A stretch of DNA of 13,043 nt, from contig JACVXW010000019.1 of the NCBI GenBank assembly GCA_015661135.1, forward strand, positions 1-13,043, given 5' to 3'. Position 1 is the first letter of the stretch. Each line of letters opens with the position of its first letter. Below, piece after piece: positions 7,509 to 12,876 of this stretch. Source of the DNA: Chloroflexota bacterium (GTDB taxonomy: Bacteria > Chloroflexota > Limnocylindria > Limnocylindrales > CSP1-4). Below the pieces are notes generated by a model, which searched no databases, was not told the origin of the DNA, and saw nothing but the letters and a program-made list of their open reading frames with translations. The translations under genes and the position numbers were made by a program.

Positions 7509-7937
7509 TCAGTCGATGGCGGCCGGGGCCGCCTCGCTCTCCGACTCGTCGATTCGCTCGGTACCGTCGTCCTCGAACTCCTCGTCCTCGACCGACGGAA
7601 GCTCGGCGTCGTCGGTGGCGTCAAGGCCGTCGTGGCGGGCAGACCTGGCGGGCCGATCCTGGCGAATGACGAGGTGGCGGAGCACTTCTTCGGTGATCAG
7701 GAGGGTGCGCTCGACCTCGGCGATCGCAGGCGCGGGCGCCTCGAAGACGACGATGTGGTAGGAGCCTTCGCGGTGCCGGTCAATGGGGTACGCCAGCCGG
7801 CGCTTGCCCCATGGGGCGACCTTGATGATCTGGCCGCCATCCGCGGTGATCTGGCGGGTGGTGCGATCCACGATCGCGGCGATCCGCTCGTCCGGCGCGT
7901 CCGGGCGGAGCACGAGCATGAGTTCGTATCGGCGCAT
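7509..7937 (-). CDS. rpsF: 30S ribosomal protein bS6
   Basis: bS6 binds bS18 and 16S rRNA on the 30S platform. Seen: MRRYELMLVLRPDAPDE at the start, QIIKVAPWGKRRLAYPIDRHREGSYHIVVFEA in the middle and the ITEEVLRHLVIR strand, together covering residues 1-95 as in the family. Residues about 103-142 form a long Asp/Glu-rich tail (ELPSVEDEEFEDDGTE), longer than the core needs; acidic bS6 tails are known in several bacteria. The ATG has a strong upstream AAGGAG about 11 nt away. First gene of the ribosomal run, divergent from the CpaE-like gene, with a candidate extended -10 at 8010-8018. Confidence 0.97.
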   Translation of the reverse strand: MRRYELMLVLRPDAPDERIAAIVDRTTRQITADGGQIIKVAPWGKRRLAYPIDRHREGSYHIVVFEAPAPAIAEVERTLLITEEVLRHLVIRQDRPARSARHDGLDATDDAELPSVEDEEFEDDGTERIDESESEAAPAAID

Positions 7938-8009
7938 GGGCCGTCAATCTCCTTCCAATGGGATTGCCCCGCTTGTCGAGCACGACGCGGAGCCGAAAGG
8001 TCGGGCCGG

Positions 8010-8018
8010 AGTCTACCA
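8010..8018 (-). promoter_or_regulatory. Candidate extended -10 promoter of the rpsF operon
   Basis: The minus strand reads TGGTAGACT, a TGn-extended -10 (TAGACT), about 72 nt upstream of the rpsF ATG in the 150-nt divergent intergenic region. No good -35 is visible, which an extended -10 can tolerate. Almost the same nine bases (TGCTAGACT) occur 68 nt upstream of lemA. The resulting leader of roughly 65 nt would be long enough for feedback control by bS6:bS18. Confidence 0.42.
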
Positions 8019-8087
8019 CGCTCGCGATGTATCCTCTCGGGACCCGGTGCCTGCCGGGGGCCTCCACTTCAGCGCGCGGGGTACCAG

Positions 8088-9308
8088 GTGGCCACGAGCC
8101 TCATCCTTCTCATCTCCGACGCCGCGGACGATCTCGTCTCCGCCGCGCTCGTGCGCCCGGACCACGAAGTCACCACCGTGGCGGACGCCGACGCCGGAAT
8201 CCTGGCGGACGCCAACGCCGATGTTGTCGTCGTGGACCTGGACGGGCCGGCGAGGCGCACGGTGGACGCCTGTCGGGCAGTCCGCGAGTCCAAGTCGCTC
8301 ACGACGGTCCCGATCCTCGCCATCAGCCAGACCGACGACGTCGAGGAGCGGATCGAGCTTCTCGAAGCGGGCGTGGACGATGTCATTGCCCGCCCGTTCG
8401 ACGCGCGCGAGCTCGACGCGCGCGTGGAGGCCCTCATCCTCCGGGTCCAGCGTTCGCGCGACGTGAAAGGCGGCCGCTCCGAGTCGCCCGTGATCACCTT
8501 CCGAGATCGTGGCGAGCGGCGCGTGGTTTGCGTCTTCTCGCCCAAGGGCGGCGTCGGCACGACGACGGTCGCGGTCAACATCGCCGCTGCCCTCGCCGCG
8601 GCGAACCCCGACCAGGTGGCCATCGTGGACCTGGACGTCCAGTTCGGCCAGGTGGCGACGCACCTCAACGTGGCCGCTCAGCAGAGCATCGTGGACCTCT
8701 GCCGGGACTCCTCGGCACTCCGCGACGCGGGCGTCCTCAAGTCCTTCCTCGCTCGGCACCCGTCCGGTCTCTTCGTGCTCGCCGCTGCGGCCACGCCGGA
8801 AGGCGCGGACGTGGTGACCGCATCTGCCGTGCAGCAGATCCTCGAGACAGCCACGCGGACCTTCACGCATGTCGTCGTCGACGCCGGATCGGAGCTGGAC
8901 CCGCGCTCGGAAGCCGTCCTGACCCGGGCCACCGATGTCGTGATCGTGGTCACCCCTGAGTTCCCAGCGCTCAAGGCGGTCCACGCATTCCGCGAGATCC
9001 TCAACGCAAGCGGCGGCCAGGTCGCCGAGACCTCGTTCGTCCTCAACAACATCTTTGCCCGCGAGATCCTCAAACTGCGGGACATCGAGGAGGCGCTCGA
9101 AACGAAGGTCTCCATGACGATTCCGTACGACGCGTTCGCCTTCCTCAAGGGCGTCAACGAGGGCGTGCCGGTCGTCATCGGTGCCCCGCGGACAGCCGCG
9201 GCGGAACAGCTGTCGCGGCTGGCGCAGCGGCTCGCCGGGACGGAGGGCCAGGCCCCCGCCGTGGAACACAAGGCCAAGGGCCTCGGCGGACTCTTCAGCC
9301 GCGGTTGA
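8088..9308 (+). CDS. CpaE/TadZ-like ParA-family ATPase with receiver-like N-terminal domain
   Basis: A 406-residue protein of the MinD/ParA superfamily. The N-terminal domain (about 4-120) resembles a response-regulator receiver: SDAADD after strand 1, VVVVDLDG (47-53) at the phospho-acceptor site, ILAIS, and ARPF (101-104), where receivers normally have Lys-Pro; here the lysine is arginine, so phosphorylation control is doubtful. The ATPase domain begins at residue 145 with the deviant Walker A SPKGGVGTTT (K153), VAIVDLDVQFG (Walker A', 178-188), and HVVVDAGSELD (Walker B, about 261-271). This arrangement is that of CpaE/TadZ proteins, which position Tad pilus or secretion machines at the cell pole. 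The GTG at 8088 is the first start giving a natural receiver N-terminus; the frame stays open upstream into antisense rpsF, which is not coding. No tad/cpa genes follow: the next genes point the other way. Family call firm, pilus role inferred. Confidence 0.87.
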   Translation: MATSLILLISDAADDLVSAALVRPDHEVTTVADADAGILADANADVVVVDLDGPARRTVDACRAVRESKSLTTVPILAISQTDDVEERIELLEAGVDDVIARPFDARELDARVEALILRVQRSRDVKGGRSESPVITFRDRGERRVVCVFSPKGGVGTTTVAVNIAAALAAANPDQVAIVDLDVQFGQVATHLNVAAQQSIVDLCRDSSALRDAGVLKSFLARHPSGLFVLAAAATPEGADVVTASAVQQILETATRTFTHVVVDAGSELDPRSEAVLTRATDVVIVVTPEFPALKAVHAFREILNASGGQVAETSFVLNNIFAREILKLRDIEEALETKVSMTIPYDAFAFLKGVNEGVPVVIGAPRTAAAEQLSRLAQRLAGTEGQAPAVEHKAKGLGGLFSRG

Positions 9309-9315
9309 CCGCGGC
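9298..9315 (+). other. Perfect inverted repeat straddling the stop codon of the CpaE-like gene
   Basis: Seven bases GCCGCGG (9298-9304) pair perfectly with CCGCGGC (9309-9315) around the four-base loop TTGA, which contains the TGA stop. In RNA this is a short, very stable GC hairpin. No T run follows, so it is not a standard intrinsic terminator; a 3'-end stabiliser or factor-aided terminator is possible. Confidence 0.5.
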
Positions 9316-9337
9316 CGAATACCGCGCCGGCGCGCCC

Positions 9338-9391
9338 GACCGTCGCTCCCGCCCGGACCGTCGCTCCCGCCCGGACCGTCGCTCCCGCCCG
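9338..9391. repeat. Three perfect tandem copies of an 18-bp unit
   Basis: The unit GACCGTCGCTCCCGCCCG occurs three times head to tail (9338-9355, 9356-9373, 9374-9391) with no mismatch. It lies between the convergent ends of the CpaE-like gene and tRNA-Leu. No spacers, so not CRISPR. Copy number may vary between strains; function unknown. Confidence 0.95.
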
Positions 9392-9415
9392 GTCGACCCA
9401 CGGGCATTTTGCCGG

Positions 9416-9498
9416 TACCGGAGGAGGGAGTCGAACCCTCACGCCCTTGCGGGCCGCCGATTTTAAGTCGGCTGCGTCTGCCGTTTCGCCACACCGGC
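9416..9498 (-). tRNA. tRNA-Leu(UAA)
   Basis: Class II tRNA read on the minus strand: 5' acceptor GCCGGTG, Leu-type D region TGGCGAAACGGCAGACGC, anticodon arm GCCGA-CTTAAAA-TCGGC with anticodon TAA, a long variable arm closed by GCCC/GGGC, and T arm GAGGG-TTCGACT-CCCTC. The 3' acceptor strand CTCCGGT gives a U6-U67 mismatch and a G1-U72 pair, followed by A73, then CCG rather than an encoded CCA. It lies 20 nt after the stop of the DoxX-like gene on the same strand, so it may come from the same transcript. Confidence 0.88.
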
Positions 9499-9518
9499 CC
9501 GTGCAGCGTAGCCGAACA

Positions 9519-10016
9519 TCAGGCCCTGGTGCCGCCGGGCTCCGGGTCGAGCTGACCGCCGCGCACGGTCGCGCCCACGACCATGGCCGCACCGATAAGC
9601 ACGATGTTCTTGATGATGTACTGGCCCTCGAGGGTCGGGACGAGCGGGAAGCTCGAGAACGTCTCCGCCGGGAAGAGCACGAGCGGTGTGAGGGTCCCGA
9701 GCATCTGGAGGCCGAGGAGCAGGAGCGTCGCCCGCATGAACCGGCCCGCCAGGAGGCCGATTCCTATCAGGCTCTCCCAGGTGGCGAGGACGGGCAGGGA
9801 CACGCTCGGCCCGACCGCGCCACCGGTCAGCAGCTCGATGGTCCGGGCAGCGAGGGTCTCGGCCGGGCTCGCACCGGGGAAGAACTTGAGCGCACCAAAC
9901 CACAGAAAGACGATGCCGAGCCCGATCCGCAGCACCGGCACGCCCCAGCGCGCGAGGGCGGCCGTGATCCTGACGTCGATCGGCTCGAGCCGCTCAGGAA
10001 GATGTGACGCGCGCAC
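9519..10016 (-). CDS. DoxX-like small integral membrane protein
   Basis: A 165-residue protein with about four membrane helices: 26-44, 77-91, 96-115 and 132-150. The RIGLGIVFLWFGALKFFPG segment (30-48), the ESLIGIGLLAGRF helix and the C-terminal LEGQYIIKNIVLIGAA (129-144) match the DoxX/DUF417-type family, found in thiosulfate:quinone oxidoreductase subunits and in many uncharacterised envelope proteins. No partner redox gene is adjacent, so the role is unknown. The GTG start at 10016 has no good ribosome-binding site; instead a TAGCCT box lies 6 nt upstream, which would fit a leaderless mRNA. tRNA-Leu follows 20 nt after the stop. Alternative downstream starts would shorten a polar N-terminus only. 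Confidence 0.78.
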   Translation of the reverse strand: MRASHLPERLEPIDVRITAALARWGVPVLRIGLGIVFLWFGALKFFPGASPAETLAARTIELLTGGAVGPSVSLPVLATWESLIGIGLLAGRFMRATLLLLGLQMLGTLTPLVLFPAETFSSFPLVPTLEGQYIIKNIVLIGAAMVVGATVRGGQLDPEPGGTRA

Positions 10017-10022
10017 CCGCTC

Positions 10023-10028
10023 AGGCTA
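10023..10028 (-). promoter_or_regulatory. Candidate -10 box giving a leaderless DoxX-like mRNA
   Basis: On the minus strand these bases read TAGCCT (TAnnnT pattern). Six bases separate the box from the GTG start codon, so a transcript starting 7 nt after the box would begin at the G of GTG. No Shine-Dalgarno sequence exists in the six-base gap. No clear -35. Inference from spacing only. Confidence 0.35.
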
Positions 10029-10067
10029 CCGCCGATCCGGGATGTGGGCCGTAGCAGGCCTTTTCCC

Positions 10068-10112
10068 GGTCCTCCCGGTCCGTCCGGTCCGTCCGGTCCG
10101 ACCGATCCCGTC
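10068..10112. repeat. Degenerate 9-bp tandem repeat (about five units)
   Basis: Successive nine-base units: GGTCCTCCC, GGTCCGTCC, GGTCCGTCC, GGTCCGACC, GATCCCGTC. The inner two are identical and the flanking ones differ by one to a few bases. Read on the minus strand one frame would give Gly-Pro-Asp/Gly-type triplets, but no gene there is supported. It is 50 nt upstream of the DoxX-like start. Confidence 0.8.
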
Positions 10113-10367
10113 AGATTCCCCCCAGCCGGGTACTCGTCACCTCGCCCACGAGGAGGATTGACCTGCCCCGCACGAAGATCCGCCTCGAATCCGGCATGTG
10201 CTCGCCGGGCGACCACCTGTCACGGATTCGGTGAATAGCTCCCGCGTGGCGAGCATCTGCCACAAACCCGAAGCCAGTCGGGCGGGCGACGACGAGTGGG
10301 GGGCGGGCCACGGCGTCGCCAGCGGGAGGCGCTCTGGTCCGCCTTGGCGAGCGCGGGGCACGGAATG

Positions 10368-10444
10368 TGGAGGCGACGACCGGATTCGAACCGGTGAGTA
10401 GAGGTTTTGCAGACCTCCGTGTTGAGCCACTTCACCACGTCGCC
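10368..10444 (-). tRNA. tRNA-Cys(GCA)
   Basis: Minus strand: acceptor GGCGACG/CGTCGCC fully paired, anticodon arm GAGGT-CTGCAAA-ACCTC with anticodon GCA, T arm ACCGG-TTCGAAT-CCGGT, discriminator U73 as expected for cysteine, and an encoded CCA. Last gene of the four-tRNA array. Confidence 0.95.
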
Positions 10445-10505
10445 TCGGGAGCCGCAGCCCGCGGATTGTGCCATAGGGATCGCGGATGGGCCGCCGGCAC
10501 CGAGC

Positions 10506-10579
10506 TGGTTGCCCCTCGAGGATTCGAACCTCGCCTAACGGATTCAAAGTCCGCTGTCCTACCACTAGACGAAGGGGCA
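10506..10579 (-). tRNA. tRNA-Gln(UUG)
   Basis: Minus strand: acceptor TGCCCCT/AGGGGCA beginning with the U1-A72 pair usual for glutamine, D arm GTCTAGTGGTAGGAC, anticodon arm CGGAC-TTTGAAT-CCG with anticodon TTG, T arm CGAGG-TTCGAAT-CCTCG, discriminator A and encoded CCA. Confidence 0.95.
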
Positions 10580-10629
10580 GCCGATCGACCGTGCCTGGCG
10601 GGGCGCCGCGGGCTCCGCGGGCAAAGAAA

Positions 10630-10705
10630 TGGAGCGGAAGACGGGATTCGAACCCGCGACCCTCACCTTGGCAAGGTGATGCTCTACCAACTGAGCCACT
10701 TCCGC
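10630..10705 (-). tRNA. tRNA-Gly(GCC)
   Basis: Minus strand: acceptor GCGGAAG/CTTCCGC, D arm GCTCAGTTGGTAGAGC, anticodon arm CACCT-TGCCAAGGTG with anticodon GCC, T arm CGGG-TTCGAAT-CCCG, discriminator U and encoded CCA. All arms pair well. Confidence 0.95.
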
Positions 10706-10730
10706 TCGGTGCTGCTGCGCACACCGGTGA

Positions 10731-10806
10731 TGGTGCCGAGAGCCAGAATCGAACTGGCGACACCGCGATTTTCAGTCGCGTGCTCTACCAACTGAGCTAT
10801 CTCGGC
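10731..10806 (-). tRNA. tRNA-Phe(GAA)
   Basis: Minus strand: acceptor GCCGAGA/TCTCGGC, D arm GCTCAGTTGGTAGAGC, anticodon arm CGCGA-CTGAAAA-TCGCG with anticodon GAA, T arm GCCAG-TTCGATT-CTGGC, discriminator A73 and encoded CCA. First gene of the array, about 42 nt downstream of a candidate promoter. Confidence 0.96.
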
Positions 10807-11146
10807 CCGGTGGACCCTTGCGGGCTCATCGGCCCGACGGCGTGCCGAAGGTTAGCACGGCCGTTTCCGGAGCGGCAAACGCGCCAAGGTACCCGAGGGT
10901 GCCGAGGACGTCCGACGCCCGGGCGGCACCAGGCGCTCCTGGCGGGCCTAGACGGTCACCTTAGTCCTGGGGGGCATGAGAGCCGACACTTGCGCCTCCT
11001 TGATGGCCGTCTTCATGCCCGCGCCGCATGGAATGTGCCGGTTCATGCGCCGGGTGACTGAAGAGGCACACCGCTCGTGCGGAACAGGCAGGACTCCTGC
11101 GCCCGGTGACTGACCGGCTCGTGGCCGCGGGCGCCCCGAGTCCGGC
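10807..11146. other. Non-coding stretch between tRNA-Phe and htpX
   Basis: This 340-nt stretch contains the candidate tRNA-array promoter (10849-10878), a CCAGG-CGCT-CCTGG hairpin (10929-10942), a very short minus-strand reading frame with a good ribosome-binding site (10948-10989), and further small inverted repeats such as GGCAGG-ACT-CCTGC-type near 11086-11100. No known structured RNA (SRP, tmRNA, 6S, RNase P) was recognised. Confidence 0.55.
10849..10878 (-). promoter_or_regulatory. Candidate promoter of the tRNA Phe-Gly-Gln-Cys array
   Basis: On the minus strand TTGCCG (10873-10878) serves as -35 and TAACCT (10849-10854), preceded by TGC as an extended -10, serves as -10, with an 18-nt spacer. 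Transcription would start about 35 nt before the mature 5' end of tRNA-Phe. This is the best two-box promoter match in the window. Confidence 0.55.
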
Positions 11147-12127
11147 CTAGGTGAGGTCGGCGAGGGCGGCCATGTCGCCCGGGTCCAGCGGCCGCTCCCC
11201 GGTGAGCTCGCGGAGGCGGTTGATCCGGTCCACGATCGCGGGATGGGTGGCGAACATGGAGTTCGATCGGTCCTCGAACTTCTTGATCGGGTTCGTGAAG
11301 TAGAGGTGCTGGGTGGCCCGGTTGGCGACTTCGAGGACCTCCTTGTCCGTGCCGATCTTGGCGAGGGCCCGCTCCAGGCCGGCCGGATTCCGCGTGAGTT
11401 CCACGGAGGAGGCGTCGGCGAGGTACTCGCGTTGCCGGCTCACGGCGAGCTGGACGAGGCGGGCGGCGATCGGAGCGAGGATGGCGAGCGCGATCGCGAC
11501 GATCATCATGATCGCCTGGAGCCCGCCGCCGCCCGAGTCGCGGTCGCGAGATCGGCGCCCTCCCCCACCCCAGAAGGTGAAGCGCAGGAAGAAATCGGAC
11601 AACAGGGCGATCGAGCCGACCATGACGCCGACGAGGAGCGAGAACCGGATGTCCAGGTTCCGGACGTGGGCGAGCTCGTGGCCGATGACGCCCTGGAGCT
11701 CCTCGCGGTCCAGCTTCTGGAGCAACCCGGTCGTGATCGCGATCGAGGAGTGCTTGGGGTCACGGCCCGTGGCAAACGCGTTCGGGGCGGAGTCGTCGAT
11801 GAGGTAGACCCGGGGCATCGGGACGTTGGCCGCGATCGTCATCTCCTGGACGACGTTGAGCAGTTGCGGGGCGGAGGTCGCGTCCACCTCCTTCGCGCCG
11901 GAGGCGGCAAGGACCAGCTTGTCGCCCCCGAAATAGCTGCCGACCGACACGAGGAACCCGATGACGACCGCGACGACCGTGGTCCCGACTGCCCCCACCG
12001 GATCCGCCGTCATCGCATAGCCGATGGCATACCCGAGCAGGGCGAGCAGGGCAACGACGATCAGCGCCAGGAAGATCGAGTTGCGCCGGTTTGCGGACTG
12101 CTGCGCGTAGAAGGTGTCAGCGGCCAT
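11147..12127 (-). CDS. htpX: HtpX-family membrane zinc metalloprotease
   Basis: HtpX is an M48 peptidase of the inner membrane that degrades damaged or misfolded membrane proteins. This 326-residue protein has membrane helices at about 18-38, 45-65, 160-180 and 203-222. The zinc site is HELAH (H150, E151, H154) in GVIGHELAHVRN, with the third ligand E234 in SRQREYLADASSVELTRNP. PRVYLIDDSAPNAFATGRDP and the C-terminal MFATHPAIVDRINRL are family hallmarks. Between helices 3 and 4 lies a Gly/Arg-rich insert (186-202). Length is close to that of other Chloroflexota- and actinobacterial-type HtpX proteins. It follows lemA by 47 nt on the same strand; the gap holds a strong GC hairpin, and the ribosome-binding signal before the ATG is weak. 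No heat-shock regulatory site is recognised. Confidence 0.95.
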   Translation of the reverse strand: MAADTFYAQQSANRRNSIFLALIVVALLALLGYAIGYAMTADPVGAVGTTVVAVVIGFLVSVGSYFGGDKLVLAASGAKEVDATSAPQLLNVVQEMTIAANVPMPRVYLIDDSAPNAFATGRDPKHSSIAITTGLLQKLDREELQGVIGHELAHVRNLDIRFSLLVGVMVGSIALLSDFFLRFTFWGGGGRRSRDRDSGGGGLQAIMMIVAIALAILAPIAARLVQLAVSRQREYLADASSVELTRNPAGLERALAKIGTDKEVLEVANRATQHLYFTNPIKKFEDRSNSMFATHPAIVDRINRLRELTGERPLDPGDMAALADLT

Positions 12128-12147
12128 CGAACTGTCTCAGGTGCATG

Positions 12148-12166
12148 GACGGGCGCGGCGCCCGTC
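12148..12166 (-). other. GC hairpin in the lemA-htpX gap
   Basis: GACGGGCG and CGCCCGTC form a perfect 8-bp stem with a 3-nt loop, ending about 20 nt upstream of the htpX ATG. There is no T run after it in the direction of transcription, so it is not a normal intrinsic terminator. It could tune htpX translation, mark an RNA-processing site or stabilise lemA mRNA. Confidence 0.6.
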
Positions 12167-12174
12167 GCACGTTC

Positions 12175-12738
12175 TCAACCGAGGCTGAGATCCACGGTCG
12201 GGACGTTCGACGCCTCCGGCTCGGCATCGAAGAAGTCCCGCTTGGCGAAGCCGAACATCCCGGCGAAGACCAGGTTCGGGAACGTCTGGATGCCGTTGTT
12301 GTAGTCCAGGACCGTGGCGTTGTAGTGCTGGCGGCTGAACGAGATCTGGTTCTCGGTCGTGGTCAGCTGCTCCTGGAGGTCCAGCACGTTCTGGTTGGCC
12401 TTGAGGTCCGGGTAGTTCTCCACGACCGAGAAAAGCGATCGAAGGGTCGAGGTCAGCATGTTCTCTGCCTCGGCCTGGGCGGCCACGCCGCGGGCGCCGG
12501 CCGACACGGCATTGGCGCGGGCCTCCGTTACGGCCGTGAGGACCTTCTGTTCGAAGCCCATGTAGCCCTTGACGGCGTTGACGAGGTTCGGGATGAGGTC
12601 GTGGCGGCGCTTCAGCTGGACCTCGATCTGGGCGAGCGCCTCGTCCACGCGGTTCCGCCGGCCGACCAGACCGTTGTAGATGCCGATGACGAAGAGCGCC
12701 ACCGCGGCAACGATGACGATGAGAACGACAAGTTCCAT
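12175..12738 (-). CDS. lemA: LemA family protein
   Basis: A 187-residue protein with one N-terminal membrane helix (about 3-22) followed by a helical, mostly alpha domain. Diagnostic segments are YNGLVGRRNRVDEALAQIEVQLKRRHDLIPNLV, VTEARANAV, FSVVENYPDLKANQN, LQEQLTTTENQISFSRQHYNATVLDYNNGIQTFP and the closing FAKRDFFDAEPEAS. LemA proteins are widespread, often lie next to htpX, and their biochemical role is not settled; an envelope scaffold or protease partner role is inferred from that context. The ATG is preceded by GGGGAG at about 11 nt, and a candidate extended -10 lies 68 nt upstream. htpX follows 47 nt downstream, probably in the same transcript. Confidence 0.95.
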   Translation of the reverse strand: MELVVLIVIVAAVALFVIGIYNGLVGRRNRVDEALAQIEVQLKRRHDLIPNLVNAVKGYMGFEQKVLTAVTEARANAVSAGARGVAAQAEAENMLTSTLRSLFSVVENYPDLKANQNVLDLQEQLTTTENQISFSRQHYNATVLDYNNGIQTFPNLVFAGMFGFAKRDFFDAEPEASNVPTVDLSLG

Positions 12739-12806
12739 GACGATCGGATCTCCCCAGTTCGGCTCGAGATCCCCGGGTTCAACCGGCGATCACGGCGCGC
12801 CGGTCA

Positions 12807-12815
12807 AGTCTAGCA
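12807..12815 (-). promoter_or_regulatory. Candidate extended -10 promoter of lemA-htpX
   Basis: The minus strand reads TGCTAGACT, a TGn-extended -10 with the same TAGACT hexamer seen upstream of rpsF, at a similar distance (about 68 nt) from the lemA ATG. It lies between tRNA-Val and lemA. No -35 is obvious. Confidence 0.42.
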
Positions 12816-12876
12816 GGGGTCCCCGGCAGGACCTCCCGGCGAGAAGGACGCACGGGCAGCCCGATTCGTCACGGGA

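Larger units (their letters stand above)
10017..10367. other. Non-coding stretch between DoxX-like gene and tRNA-Cys
   Basis: This 351-nt stretch holds the candidate DoxX promoter and a 9-bp tandem repeat near its left end. The rest shows open frames on the minus strand (for example 10111-10311, 66 codons) without a recognisable domain or ribosome-binding site, so no gene is called. No intrinsic terminator with a T run for the tRNA array is seen. Confidence 0.6.

Noticed and set aside
5798..7669. Open frame of 623 codons on the plus strand opposite DUF1634, tauE, rpsR and ssb
   Set aside because: It covers four well-supported minus-strand genes and has a composition of repeated Arg, Gly, Pro and charged residues with no domain; a GC-bias artefact.
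7434..8087. N-terminal extension of the CpaE-like frame back over rpsF
   Set aside because: The upstream part is antisense to rpsF and non-conserved in character; the receiver-like domain begins just after the GTG at 8088.
9338..9391. 18-bp repeats as a CRISPR array
   Set aside because: The copies are directly adjacent with no spacers, and no cas gene is present.
8013..9494. Minus-strand 493-codon frame opposite the CpaE-like gene and through tRNA-Leu
   Set aside because: It runs through a tRNA gene and a tandem repeat and is antisense to a gene with clear Walker motifs.
10068..10112. Collagen-like Gly-Pro-x small protein encoded by the 9-bp repeat on the minus strand
   Set aside because: The frame has no ribosome-binding site, runs into the DoxX-like gene out of frame, and the repeat alone explains the Gly/Pro pattern.
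10111..10311. 66-codon minus-strand frame in the gap before tRNA-Cys
   Set aside because: No ribosome-binding site, no recognised similarity and composition like non-coding GC-rich DNA; kept only as a note.
10137..10763. 208-codon minus-strand frame across the tRNA array
   Set aside because: It reads through four tRNA genes and so cannot be a protein gene.
10368..10806. tRNA array as an integration site for a mobile element
   Set aside because: No integrase, no direct repeat of a tRNA 3' end and no foreign-looking genes are seen in the window.
11243..12304. Plus-strand 353-codon frame opposite htpX and lemA
   Set aside because: Antisense shadow of two conserved genes, rich in Asp/Arg/Gly, with no domain.
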